Assembly: GCA_030141605.1 (NCBI GenBank)
Contig: JAQGDQ010000347.1
Coordinates: 131,959 to 195,958 of the forward strand
Direction of reading: 5' to 3'
Length of the DNA: 64,000 nucleotides
Source: Tubiluchus corallicola
Taxonomy: Eukaryota; Priapulida; Priapulimorpha; Priapulimorphida; Tubiluchidae
In this document: positions 43,155 through 52,748 of the stretch, in pieces
How the letters are laid out: every line of letters starts with the position of its first letter
Numbering within the stretch: the first letter of the stretch is position 1
Made by a program: the position numbers and the translations under genes
The notes under the pieces: model-generated
Database searches by the model: none
The model's input: the letters and a program-made list of their open reading frames with translations, nothing else
What the model was told of the DNA's origin: nothing

Positions 43155-46100
43155 TTAAAACTTCACATTTAAGCCGATGGTGTATGAAGCCGAGATAGGA
43201 TAGGTTTGATTATCTACTCCACTAGGTATTTCAGGATTAAATCCATTGTACTTCGTAAATGTTATCGGACGATCGGCTGTCAAGGTGATCTGAGTATCCG
43301 GCCAGTCCACCCCAAGTAAGGTTCTATCAGTTATAGAATACCCCAACACAACATTCTGAATTCTAAAGAATGAACCGTCCTCAACAAAGTAGTCGCTCAT
43401 TTTCTGATTCCAGCCTTTGCGCAGCCCTGCAGAAGAAACATATTTATTGGATGTTCCTTCGCCTCGCCAAAGGTTAGAGGATAAATCGGCATCTATGTTA
43501 CCATCTGATGTCCAAATTACCTCTCCTCTTTTGCGATTTAAAATTTTGTTTCCGCTCTGTCCATATAAACTGGATGAAAGACTCCAATTTCTATAATTTA
43601 ACCCTAGTTCAAGTCCATATGTGAATGCAGGAAAGTAGGAACCTAAGAAGACACGATCCTTATCATCTATTACTCCATCATTGTTCTGATCCACATATTT
43701 ATAGTCACCGGGTTCAATATTTTGTCCGCTAGCGATAGCAGCGACAGCAGTTGGGTCAGCATCAATCTCAGATTGATTTTGATATACGCCGGAAATATTC
43801 CAGCCATAGAACGACATCAAAGGCTTGCCCACCTGACTGCGTTGACGGAACTCAGCCTGTCCAGCATCGACATATGGTTGCCCATAAAGATCACGCACTT
43901 CATTCTTTAATGTTGACATATTGAAGCTAATACTGTAAGTCCAATTTGTACTGATCCTATCATTCCATCCTAAAGCCATTTCAAATCCACTATTTCGTAT
44001 AACTCCCACATTGCGCAGAGTAGAAAAACTGGTAAAAGGCTCACGAACCTTAATGGCTGCATTCTTAGTATCTCTGATATAGTAATCAGCATCAACTGAC
44101 AACCTGAAATTTAACAACTTAGCTGTTAGGCCAAAGTTTGCCTCTTCACTTACTTCCCATTGTAGATATGAAAATATATTTTGTGTAACTGTGCCAGGCA
44201 CACGCACGTCTTCAAGTGCAGCATAAACCACATTCGCAACAACTGTCCCATCATTCGCCGGAATGTTGTTGTTGCCTAGTTCTCCCCAGCTTAAGCGTAA
44301 TTTAAGATAATCTACTAAAGAAATATTTGAAAAGAAGTTTTCTTCTGAAATTACCCAACCTACTCCAATAGTTGGAAAGTATCCCCATTTTTCCTGATAC
44401 TTTGAGCTTCCATCTGCTCGGTATGTTCCATAAAGTAGATATCTATTTTTAAAATTATAAGAAATACGTCCAAAGTAGGAAATGCCATAATAGTGCGACC
44501 CCCAATCACTAACAGAGCCCTCAGGAATAACTTTACATTGGTTGAGGTACCATGATTTTTCATCTTGATATGGAAAATCTAAACCTGTTGCATAGAAACC
44601 CAAACTAGCATCACTTCTAAACGAGTGTCCAGCCATAGCAGTAAGGTAATGATCACCAAAAGAGTTTGTATATGTCAAAATATTGTCAAGAGTTTCTTCA
44701 TTGAAATTGTTGTCTACACGTCTGATAGATGCCTCTTCAGGTAAACGTTGTGTTTGCCAGCCAATATCGTATGGTAACCTTACATATCGTTCTTTATAAT
44801 TGGACACATTTTTATTATAAGTGATTTTAAAATTCAACTTATTGGGGATAAAATTAAATTGGGCATAAAAGCTGGCTAATGTTTTTTGAATAACCAGATC
44901 ATTTCTGCTATAGTTCATTGCCACAAAAGGATTCTGATACCCCCTAAATCCTAGAGCCTTAGCATTTGCTAAGGTTCCTGTTTCCTCATCGAACTTAGGA
45001 AAAATAGGAACTGCAAAATAAGCTTGTTTCCATGCTCCCGACTCTGGTGCCGCCTTGTCGGCATCACTGTAAATAATGTTGCCTCCAACAGTTAACCAAT
45101 CTCTTGCATCATAGTCAACTTTCAGTCGTAGATTCAATCGACTATAGTCATTGGGCATATCCAAAATACCTTTTTGATTAAAATAATTAACCCCTAAAGC
45201 GTATGTGATATCTTCGCCGCCTCCGGCAACATTAAAGCTATGATTCTGTATAGGTGCACTACGCATAATCTCTTTATACCAATCGGTATTAACAGCTGGC
45301 ACATTAGGATTAATGTGGCTACGTCCGTATCGTTGTATAGCCTCTTCAATTTTAGCAATATCGGCATCCGAACCAGACTCCATTATTACTTGAGTATACT
45401 GCTCCGCATTAGACATCTTAAGTACATCTGTAGGAACCTGAACACCATAATACCCGCTATAATCTACTGAAGCTCTTTGATTTTTTTTGCCACCTCTAGT
45501 TTCGATTAGTACAACACCATTAGCAGCACGTACACCGTAAATGGCTGCCGAAGATGCATCTTTTAATACAGATATGGACTCAATATCGGACGGATTTAAA
45601 AAATCAATATTATTATATAACACTCCATCCACTACATATAGTGGGTTCTCACTGTTATTGCCCGGGTAAGATCCAATACCACGAACGCGTATAGTTGGTG
45701 ATTCGCCAGGTGCACCTGCCCCAACCACTTGTACCCCTGCTACTTTTCCCTGAAGTGCTTGAACAGCTTGCCCGGAAGCTGTTCTAAGTAACTCCTCAGA
45801 CTTTACAGTAGTAATGGATGAAGTCAAGTCTTTTACCTTCATTTGCCCATATCCAACAACTACAACTTCATCCACCAACTCACTGTTTCCCTGCAATACA
45901 ACGTTAATTAAAGTTCGCCCTCCTACAGCATGCCTTTGTTCCCCCATTCCTATAAATGAAAAAACAAGTGTAGCGTCAGACGGAACGTTACCTAAAACAT
46001 AATTACCATCAATGTCAGTTATAGTACCGGTTATAGTACCTTCAACTACCACGTTGACACCTATAATCGCTTCTCCTCCGACATCTGTGACTTTACCGTG

Positions 46101-46256
46101 AATGGTAATTTCTTGTGCCCGTAAGACATTCATAAAAGCAAACAGTAGCATAATCATAGCCACCATCACCATCTTTGATTTCCTTTGCATACGCACATTT
46201 GCTGAGTAGCTAAGAAAGAAAACTAAGATGTTTTTCAGATTTAGTTTTGAATCCAT
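43155..46256 (-). CDS. SusC/RagA TonB-dependent transporter of the GH144 locus
   Basis: 1033 residues: a carboxypeptidase-D-like domain (GKVTDVGGEAIIGVNVVVEG), the DEVVVVGYGQMKVKDLTSS plug start, YGVRAANGVVLIETRGG, and a beta-barrel ending in IGLNVKF. The best signal peptide begins at the internal MQRKSKMVMV (46190), so the first 22 residues may not be translated. It is the first gene of a three-gene minus-strand unit (SusC, SusD, GH144). No regulator is adjacent; the upstream side is an IS3 remnant, so one may have been lost. Confidence 0.93.
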   Translation of the reverse strand: MDSKLNLKNILVFFLSYSANVRMQRKSKMVMVAMIMLLFAFMNVLRAQEITIHGKVTDVGGEAIIGVNVVVEGTITGTITDIDGNYVLGNVPSDATLVFSFIGMGEQRHAVGGRTLINVVLQGNSELVDEVVVVGYGQMKVKDLTSSITTVKSEELLRTASGQAVQALQGKVAGVQVVGAGAPGESPTIRVRGIGSYPGNNSENPLYVVDGVLYNNIDFLNPSDIESISVLKDASSAAIYGVRAANGVVLIETRGGKKNQRASVDYSGYYGVQVPTDVLKMSNAEQYTQVIMESGSDADIAKIEEAIQRYGRSHINPNVPAVNTDWYKEIMRSAPIQNHSFNVAGGGEDITYALGVNYFNQKGILDMPNDYSRLNLRLKVDYDARDWLTVGGNIIYSDADKAAPESGAWKQAYFAVPIFPKFDEETGTLANAKALGFRGYQNPFVAMNYSRNDLVIQKTLASFYAQFNFIPNKLNFKITYNKNVSNYKERYVRLPYDIGWQTQRLPEEASIRRVDNNFNEETLDNILTYTNSFGDHYLTAMAGHSFRSDASLGFYATGLDFPYQDEKSWYLNQCKVIPEGSVSDWGSHYYGISYFGRISYNFKNRYLLYGTYRADGSSKYQEKWGYFPTIGVGWVISEENFFSNISLVDYLKLRLSWGELGNNNIPANDGTVVANVVYAALEDVRVPGTVTQNIFSYLQWEVSEEANFGLTAKLLNFRLSVDADYYIRDTKNAAIKVREPFTSFSTLRNVGVIRNSGFEMALGWNDRISTNWTYSISFNMSTLKNEVRDLYGQPYVDAGQAEFRQRSQVGKPLMSFYGWNISGVYQNQSEIDADPTAVAAIASGQNIEPGDYKYVDQNNDGVIDDKDRVFLGSYFPAFTYGLELGLNYRNWSLSSSLYGQSGNKILNRKRGEVIWTSDGNIDADLSSNLWRGEGTSNKYVSSAGLRKGWNQKMSDYFVEDGSFFRIQNVVLGYSITDRTLLGVDWPDTQITLTADRPITFTKYNGFNPEIPSGVDNQTYPISASYTIGLNVKF

Positions 46257-46992
46257 AAGATGCTTAGTTTAGATTAATGATTATCCATAATATCCCTAAA
46301 TGCATTTTTATTACTCACAACAGCCACCTATAATCTTCTGAATAAGGCCTACTCTGAGTATTTTCTGTTGAAACTTTATAGGCAAGGTAGCTTTGTAAAA
46401 AATCCGGTTTGATACTGTGTTCAGCAGTTGTTTTTTTAGTATTACTGATAGCTACATATATACCTTGTATGCCTCCCAAAAAACTAGACAGTTTAAAAGT
46501 AGACAAAATAATAACCTTAAACTGTAACTATAAAAAGATCAACATTTAGTAAGACGCAAATCCTGAAGATCTTAAAAAGAGTATGAATCCAGTCGCGATG
46601 TAAACGTCATTTGCCGTGAACATGGCGTATCCAGAGCAACTTTCTATAGGCTGGGAAAAACAAAATTAAGATAGCATATATACAATCGAGTAAACTAATG
46701 CAGAGTACCTATGTGGAAGTACTTAATCGATTATACCGGGAAGATATTTTGGATACCTATTTGCTTGAGGATATTGAACAGATAAAAGAGCCTTCAGATC
46801 GGTGGATGGAAAGCTTATAATTCTTTTAATCCTCAATGCATTAGGAAAAATGAATCTATGGAATTATACCCGCCGATTTACTCAATGGGGCTACCCTCAT
46901 TGAAGAACAGGAACAACAAAAAGAAGTGCCTATATTAGACTTACCTGAAAAGAGGTAAGGCTTCAATGCACCATTGGAGTCTCAAAACTTAT
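46257..46992. other. IS-scarred spacer
   Basis: About 735 bp without an intact gene. The left part has a short open frame of unknown origin (46315-46506, minus strand) and the right part holds broken IS3-type transposase pieces (46580-46960). Confidence 0.5.
46580..46960 (+). pseudogene. Remnant of a different IS3-family transposase
   Basis: Translated pieces give an OrfA helix (SRDVNVICREHGVSRATFYR) and an OrfB C-terminal segment (EVLNRLYREDILDTYLLEDIEQIKE...DRWME), separated by a large deletion and followed by frameshifts. The sequence is unlike the 1.56-kb IS3 copies in this window, so it belongs to another element. Confidence 0.75.
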
Positions 46993-48345
46993 CTATTTCC
47001 ACTCCGGATAATTGGTGTTAATTTGTTCAAATTCTCTTTTCAACATACTCTCCTGTTGCGTGAGCATACTATCAGGTATTGCTCTCTTTTCCTCTGGATC
47101 CAGTGATAAATTATAAAAGCGTCCATCCTGGTACCACTTATAATCCTGATTGCGAATAAACCGGTTACGATGCTTATTCACTTTTTTACTCCATATCGGG
47201 TCATAATGAACCACAACATGTTCTCTAGGGGTGTATACTTTGTTGGTTAATAAAGGCAGTAGGCTATGGCCATCGGTTACAGAAGTATCATTTACGATAT
47301 CCGTAAAAGTAGCAAAGAAGTCACTAAACCCAACCAAATGATTTATTTTTTCTGGCTGCCTTATCTGTTTGGGCCAAACCATCATTAGTGGAACATGTGT
47401 CCCCCGACCTAACATTGTGCCTTTCCCGCCTTGCACAATCCCTGTTGTTGTAGCAGACTTTATTTTCCGATCAGTTCCATTATCAGCCGTAAAGATTAAG
47501 AGAGTATTATTATCAACACCCATTTTCTTCGTGTGATTATGTACTTTACCAACAATACGATCTAGGTAGTTGACCATGCTTTTAAAATATACTGTATCAT
47601 TTTTGTACCGTTGGTCTTTTGATTGCCAGATCGAATCTTGTGGCGTTGGAACAAATGGTGCATGCGGTAACACCATCGGATAATACACAAAAAATGGATC
47701 ATCCTTGTGTCGAGTAATAAAATCACAGATAAAGTCACTAAATACATCAGGACCATATGCATCTTCACTAACAATCAATTGCTTACCATTCTGCTCTATG
47801 AATGGTGCTGCATAGCGTTCGCGCATTACACCATTTTTACCCCAAACAACTTTTGACAACTGCCATAAACAGTATTCATCGAAGCCAAAATCTCTAGGTC
47901 TCTCAGGGTTATCCCAGCCCGGCTTTCTATCACTCTTCCAAGAGAGTCCATTTAGCTGCCATTTACCAGCAATACATGTTGAGTAGCCTGCTTCTTTTAG
48001 CACATGCGCAAAAGTACGCTCTCCATCGGCCAAATGACCAAAGGCGCTGTAATTACGATAGTTATTAAGCCCGGTCATAATCTTCACCCTGGACGGTGTA
48101 CAAAGAGGCTGCGAATAACAGTGGCGGAAGTTCAAACCCTTTTTCACAAGTTCGTCTATATTTGGGGTTTGATACGATGTACTCCCATTGGCACCTATAC
48201 ACTCATAGCCCATATCATCGGCCATGATCAATATTATATTTGGCAAGTTATCTACATGCTTTTTTCTATGCTGAGTACAACCCATCAGGCTGCTTAATAA
48301 TAAAAGTAGTGATAGTGTTTCTATAGGTGAGAAGAAAAACTTCAT
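46993..48345 (-). CDS. Sulfatase (formylglycine-type) lipoprotein
   Basis: 450 residues with a lipoprotein signal (LMGC). The metal-binding Asp pair is in IMADDMGYE (43-44). The active-site CTPSR starts at Cys82; this Cys must be matured to formylglycine by an anaerobic sulfatase-maturating enzyme not present here. Further family motifs are AGKWQLNG, FFVYYPMVLPHAPF and FTADNGTD. It removes sulfate esters from glycans in the periplasm or at the surface; sulfate position is undetermined. It is downstream of GH20 after a 364-base spacer containing a hairpin. A truncated relative of its 3' end lies at 25860-26180. Confidence 0.92.
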   Translation of the reverse strand: MKFFFSPIETLSLLLLLSSLMGCTQHRKKHVDNLPNIILIMADDMGYECIGANGSTSYQTPNIDELVKKGLNFRHCYSQPLCTPSRVKIMTGLNNYRNYSAFGHLADGERTFAHVLKEAGYSTCIAGKWQLNGLSWKSDRKPGWDNPERPRDFGFDEYCLWQLSKVVWGKNGVMRERYAAPFIEQNGKQLIVSEDAYGPDVFSDFICDFITRHKDDPFFVYYPMVLPHAPFVPTPQDSIWQSKDQRYKNDTVYFKSMVNYLDRIVGKVHNHTKKMGVDNNTLLIFTADNGTDRKIKSATTTGIVQGGKGTMLGRGTHVPLMMVWPKQIRQPEKINHLVGFSDFFATFTDIVNDTSVTDGHSLLPLLTNKVYTPREHVVVHYDPIWSKKVNKHRNRFIRNQDYKWYQDGRFYNLSLDPEEKRAIPDSMLTQQESMLKREFEQINTNYPEWK

Positions 48346-48709
48346 TTTTGTCTTCTTTTGCCGTTGAATGATATTTTTATATGGCTTAAGTTATCAGTAC
48401 TGTCTTAATACCCATTGCTTACCATTATTGTTGAATAAAACAGTAGCTCCCCTTCTATTTTAGATTGTTGTATGTTGCTTCAAAAACTACAACATACCCT
48501 TGAAGCAAAATTCACATAAATACTCCTTTGGGGATAGTTTACAAACACCTTCTCCAAGAAAATGTTAAGATAATTAAAATTAGAGGCAAAATATCTTCTC
48601 ATTATTGTTATTTTAAGTTACCTCTTACATGGTTATATTTTAAGTTCCCCGAGACAATCACTTACCCGCAAGCTAGGCATTATAATACCTAGCTTGGGTA
48701 AGATAAAAC
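48346..48709. other. Spacer between the sulfatase and GH20 genes
   Basis: No reading frame is supported; it contains the hairpin at 48661-48702 and presumably the promoter of the sulfatase. Confidence 0.45.
48661..48702. terminator. Hairpin downstream of GH20
   Basis: The arms cttacccgcaagctagg and cctagcttgggtaag pair along about 15 bp with a two-base bulge and a 10-base loop. It is 8 bases past the GH20 stop. There is no strong U-tract on the minus strand, so termination may be partial. Confidence 0.6.
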
Positions 48710-50995
48710 CTAATATGTAAAATCCTCTGGCTTTAATGCTTTAAACTTCTTATCGCTTTCTTTTCTATAAAATATTCTTACTCCATTCCACGCCTGAGGC
48801 CATCCACCCTTAATAGAATTGATGCAAATCATTTTTACAGGATGTAGACCTTTCTGAAGTGCTATTGTAGCATCATTTCTCGAGTGCTTCTTAACTTCTC
48901 CATCGTTACTAATAAGGAGACGATTCGCAATCCATAGTTCATCCATATTTGATGAGAAACGATATATGCCTTTCTCAGGAATATTTAGATATGCTTCGAA
49001 AATAGCCGCATTATCATTCTTTTTTGAATCAAGCAGAGCATTTGCCTCCTTATAGGTTGAAACTGTCTTTTTCGTCCACTCTTTAACAACATTGACATCT
49101 TTAATTTCATGGAATTGTCCTTCTGCGAGTTTCACGGTTAGTCCTATATTAGTGGCATCAACTTCAACCGGTTGTATATACTCACTTTTTTCTACTATCA
49201 CCGTTCTTACTTTCCCAAGCTTGCCTGTTGGAAGAGCAGTTCGTATTTTCAATACAGCTGTTTCATTAAATTTGACTGCTCCGCTATATGGGGTTGATTT
49301 TAAATTCGGTTCTGATCCATTAACTGTATAAAACATCTCAATTGGACGAGTGGTCGTAAAATTCAGGGCAATAGAATCAACAAATGTCATTTTATTACAA
49401 GGCCCCTCAGGCATAGGAATATGATAATTTATATCATGAAGATCCATGCGCACAAACTGATTATTTATTCGCTCTTTAAAAGAACTGAAGTCTTTTAAAT
49501 CTTTATTTGTCCAATTAACCTCTGCTAAAGCAATAATTCGAGGATAGACTCTGTATTCAACCAGGTCAGGCGTGTACATGTACTCTGTCCATACATTGCC
49601 CTGTGTCCCTAAAATATGTTTACTCATTTCAGGAGATAGCTTGGCTGGTACCGGCTCGTAACCATAACACTCCTCTAATGTTGTGTATCCGCCAATGGCT
49701 ACCGGCTCTAATTTAGGGCTACCCTGATAATGATCGAGGTAACACCAACCATTGGGTGTCATAATCACATCATGACCGTGTGTGGCTGCTTCAATACCAC
49801 CTTTTTCACCACGCCACGACATGACTACTGCTGTTTCAGCCAGCCCGCCTTCCAAAATTTCGTCCCAACCAATCATTTTCTTGCCTTGTGCCAGTAAAAC
49901 CTTTTCAATCCTTTTAATAAAATAGCTCTGTAGCTCATGCTCATCTTTTAACCTCTCCTGCTTTATCCGTTTCTGACACAAAGGACAGCTCTTCCAACGC
50001 TCTTTAGGACATTCATCTCCTCCAATATGAAAATATGGAGAAGGGAACAATCCGATAACTTCCAAAATAATTTCTTTTAAGAATTCAAATGTCTCTTCTT
50101 TTCCGGCACAATAAACATCCGGTTCCACACCCCATATGTTTCTTACCTTAAAAGGGCCTCCGGTACATGAATATTCCGGGTAAGCAGTTAAAGCTGCCAG
50201 TGCATGACCTGGTAGTTCAATTTCCGGCACAACATCGATCATACGTTCGGCTGCATAAGCAACTATCTCTTTCACTTGCTCCTGCGTGTAATAGCCTCCA
50301 TATTCATAACCTTCACCCTCTATACGCTTAGAGCCAATTTCGGTAAGGAGAGGATATTTTTTTATCTCTATCCGCCAGCCCTGATCTTCTGTAAGATGCC
50401 AATGAAAAGTATTGAGTTTGAACATCGACATCATGTCGAGATGCTTTTTTATATTCTCTACAGGTACAAAGTGGCGGCAAACATCAAGGTGCATACCTCT
50501 CCACTTAAAACGAGGTTGGTCTTTTATTGAAACAGCTGGCATATTCCATTTCACAGTCTTGATAACTTGCTTACTTTCAATTTCTGCGGGCAATAACTGC
50601 ATCATTGTTTGTAAACCATAAAAAATACCTTTGGCTGATGACGCTGATATAAAAACTGATTGCGGACTAACAACAAGGTTATACTCTTCTTCTTTTAAGC
50701 TTAAATCACCCTTTAGTTGAATGAAGTTATTCGAAGGAACATCTGATGAAACTTTTAAAGAATAACCTGTTGACAACCTCATTTTAGCAGCGAAAAACTC
50801 AGCTACTTTTAGGTTTTCTTCATCATTTACAGAAAATACTGTTTTATCATTCAATTTAAACTCCCCATCATGCTCAAGCACTGAGTTTGGTAACGGCACA
50901 ATGTTAATGCCTTCATTATAACTTTTAGGCTGCTTGTCGCCAGAACATGCACTTAAAAGAAAAATAAGTGCGAAAATTACATTTAGATATTTCAT
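48710..50995 (-). CDS. Beta-N-acetylhexosaminidase, GH20, lipoprotein
   Basis: 761 residues with a lipoprotein signal (LLSAC). A GH20b N-terminal domain is followed by the TIM barrel: RGMHLDVCRHFVPVENIK, LNTFHWHLTEDQGWRIEIKKYP and the catalytic Asp-Glu pair in FHIGGDECPKERW. A C-terminal region (about 540-761) includes chitobiase-like (MFYTVNGSEPNLKSTPY) and carbohydrate-binding segments. It removes terminal beta-GlcNAc or GalNAc from glycans. Flanked by two sulfatases on the same strand, it would work with them on sulfated hexosamine-containing chains such as mucin or glycosaminoglycans. Confidence 0.94.
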   Translation of the reverse strand: MKYLNVIFALIFLLSACSGDKQPKSYNEGINIVPLPNSVLEHDGEFKLNDKTVFSVNDEENLKVAEFFAAKMRLSTGYSLKVSSDVPSNNFIQLKGDLSLKEEEYNLVVSPQSVFISASSAKGIFYGLQTMMQLLPAEIESKQVIKTVKWNMPAVSIKDQPRFKWRGMHLDVCRHFVPVENIKKHLDMMSMFKLNTFHWHLTEDQGWRIEIKKYPLLTEIGSKRIEGEGYEYGGYYTQEQVKEIVAYAAERMIDVVPEIELPGHALAALTAYPEYSCTGGPFKVRNIWGVEPDVYCAGKEETFEFLKEIILEVIGLFPSPYFHIGGDECPKERWKSCPLCQKRIKQERLKDEHELQSYFIKRIEKVLLAQGKKMIGWDEILEGGLAETAVVMSWRGEKGGIEAATHGHDVIMTPNGWCYLDHYQGSPKLEPVAIGGYTTLEECYGYEPVPAKLSPEMSKHILGTQGNVWTEYMYTPDLVEYRVYPRIIALAEVNWTNKDLKDFSSFKERINNQFVRMDLHDINYHIPMPEGPCNKMTFVDSIALNFTTTRPIEMFYTVNGSEPNLKSTPYSGAVKFNETAVLKIRTALPTGKLGKVRTVIVEKSEYIQPVEVDATNIGLTVKLAEGQFHEIKDVNVVKEWTKKTVSTYKEANALLDSKKNDNAAIFEAYLNIPEKGIYRFSSNMDELWIANRLLISNDGEVKKHSRNDATIALQKGLHPVKMICINSIKGGWPQAWNGVRIFYRKESDKKFKALKPEDFTY

Positions 50996-51026
50996 ACAAC
51001 TTGATTACTTATTATGTTTAACAGAC

Positions 51027-52631
51027 TTAACTTCGCTTACTCTTGTTCAAATACTCTTCTAAAAATTTTTGATCATTTTCGTCACTATCTCCATACTTTG
51101 CTCGCACTTCTTTTAACTTAACATGCATTGCCTCTCTAAGTTCCGCATACGAAGGATCATTGTAGACATTGTTCATCTCCGAAGGATCTTTCTCTAAGTC
51201 ATAAAGCTCCCAAGTATCAGAATCATAATAAAAATGTATCAGCTTGTACCGTTCCGTTCGTATGCCGTAGTGCCTTTGAACATTGTGTTCACCAGGAAAT
51301 TCGTAATAGGTATAATAAATCGCATCGCGCCACTGCTCTGTATCTCCACTTACAATCTGTCGGAATGATTCTCCCTGAATATCACCGGGAATAGTAGCAT
51401 TGGCATAATCTAGAAATGTTGGGGCAAAATCAAGGTTTTGAATAAGTTTATCGGTTTGCGTACCTGCCATAATCTCTTTTGGATAGCGCATAATAATAGG
51501 TGTCCTAAATGACTCCTCATACATAAAGCGTTTATCGAACCAGCCATGTTCACCTAAATAGAACCCTTGATCTGAAGTATATACAACTATTGTATTTTCA
51601 GTTAAATTATTTTCATCCAAGTAGTCCAGTACTTCCCCTACTCCATCATCTACCGATTGAATGGTACTTAAGTAATCCTTCATATAACGATTAAACTTCC
51701 ATAAGGCCAATTCTTTTCCTTTAGGACTCCTCTTTTTGAAATCTGATATGATTGGTTTGTAGTATTTATCCCACACGGCTTTTTGGGCAGAATCCATTCG
51801 ATTATATATGCCCTTTGCCGCCCCCCGGTATTTTGTTTGAATGTCACCTTCCTCATCCAGCATTTTTAAGTCATACACCAAATCCATATGTTCTAAAATA
51901 CCCATTTCATGGTTTTTAGCAACCGGACGTGACTCGTAATCATCAAAAAAGTTAGCTGGTGGGGTAAATACTGAGTCTTCAAACAGGCCTAAATATTTCT
52001 CTTCAGGCATCCAGGTTCTATGTGGTGCTTTTTGATGATAAAGTAATAAAAATGGTTTATCCGGATTACGCTTATTTTTAAGCCAGTCTAGTGCAATTTC
52101 TGTGGTTAAGGTTGTGCAATAACCTTCATATCTTTTTTTCTCCCCATTTTCAATAAAGTCGGGATTGTAATAATGTCCTTGTCCTGGTAATACATTGGTA
52201 TAATCAAACCCTTGAGGTTGACCCGATATATGGATTTTCCCAACTAACGCGGTTTGATATCCAACTTTTTGAAGTTGCTTCGCAAAGTTGTCCTGATTCC
52301 AATTAAAATTAGTTATATTATTAATTTTCCCATTAACAAAGCTATGTTTACCTGTGAGCATAACTGCACGACTGGGGGCACAAATTGAATTCGTCACGTA
52401 ACCGTGGGTGAATAAAACTCCTTCATTTGCAATTCGATCAATATTAGGCGTACTGTTTAAATTATGACCATAAGCACTTATAGCCTGATAAGCATGATCA
52501 TCACTCATTATAAAGATAATATTAGGTTGCTTATATTCCTTTTCTCTTATCTCATTACACGCAAATACAAATAGAGAGCATAGGACTCCCAAGGAGATTT
52601 TCAGTAACATATTTATTATTTTCATTTTCAT
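51027..52631 (-). CDS. Sulfatase, probably hexosamine-specific
   Basis: 534 residues with a signal peptide and lipobox (FVFAC). The Asp pair is in IMSDDHAYQAISAYG (44-45) and the formylglycine motif CAPSR starts at Cys84 in NSICAPSRAVMLTGKH. The later segments LVGKIHISGQPQGFDY, HQKAPHRTW and YTSDQGFYLGEHGWFDKR match the subgroup that includes GlcNAc-6-O-sulfatases. That specificity is recalled at family level and not proven here. The following GH20 gene, 31 bases away, would act on the desulfated sugar. First gene of the sulfatase-GH20 unit; the IS3 copy 2 lies just upstream, about 117 bases from its start. Confidence 0.92.
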   Translation of the reverse strand: MKMKIINMLLKISLGVLCSLFVFACNEIREKEYKQPNIIFIMSDDHAYQAISAYGHNLNSTPNIDRIANEGVLFTHGYVTNSICAPSRAVMLTGKHSFVNGKINNITNFNWNQDNFAKQLQKVGYQTALVGKIHISGQPQGFDYTNVLPGQGHYYNPDFIENGEKKRYEGYCTTLTTEIALDWLKNKRNPDKPFLLLYHQKAPHRTWMPEEKYLGLFEDSVFTPPANFFDDYESRPVAKNHEMGILEHMDLVYDLKMLDEEGDIQTKYRGAAKGIYNRMDSAQKAVWDKYYKPIISDFKKRSPKGKELALWKFNRYMKDYLSTIQSVDDGVGEVLDYLDENNLTENTIVVYTSDQGFYLGEHGWFDKRFMYEESFRTPIIMRYPKEIMAGTQTDKLIQNLDFAPTFLDYANATIPGDIQGESFRQIVSGDTEQWRDAIYYTYYEFPGEHNVQRHYGIRTERYKLIHFYYDSDTWELYDLEKDPSEMNNVYNDPSYAELREAMHVKLKEVRAKYGDSDENDQKFLEEYLNKSKRS

Positions 52632-52748
52632 ATTTTAACTTATAGTAGTATGAAAATTATATACTATGTTAAGTCGACTAAGAAAATAATAAACTCATGA
52701 GAGCAATCCTTAAACGCTTTAACCTTCGCTTTATCATATTCATACCAC

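Noticed and set aside
46315-46506. 63-residue minus-strand open frame as a gene
   Set aside because: No motif, no plausible partner, and it lies in an IS-scarred spacer; may be IS end debris.
22667-52748. Simple inversion between the two inverted IS3 copies
   Set aside because: Swapping the flanks on paper does not rejoin the integrase or GH92 halves and does not create matching target duplications, so a clean inversion does not explain the junctions. It remains possible if combined with deletions.
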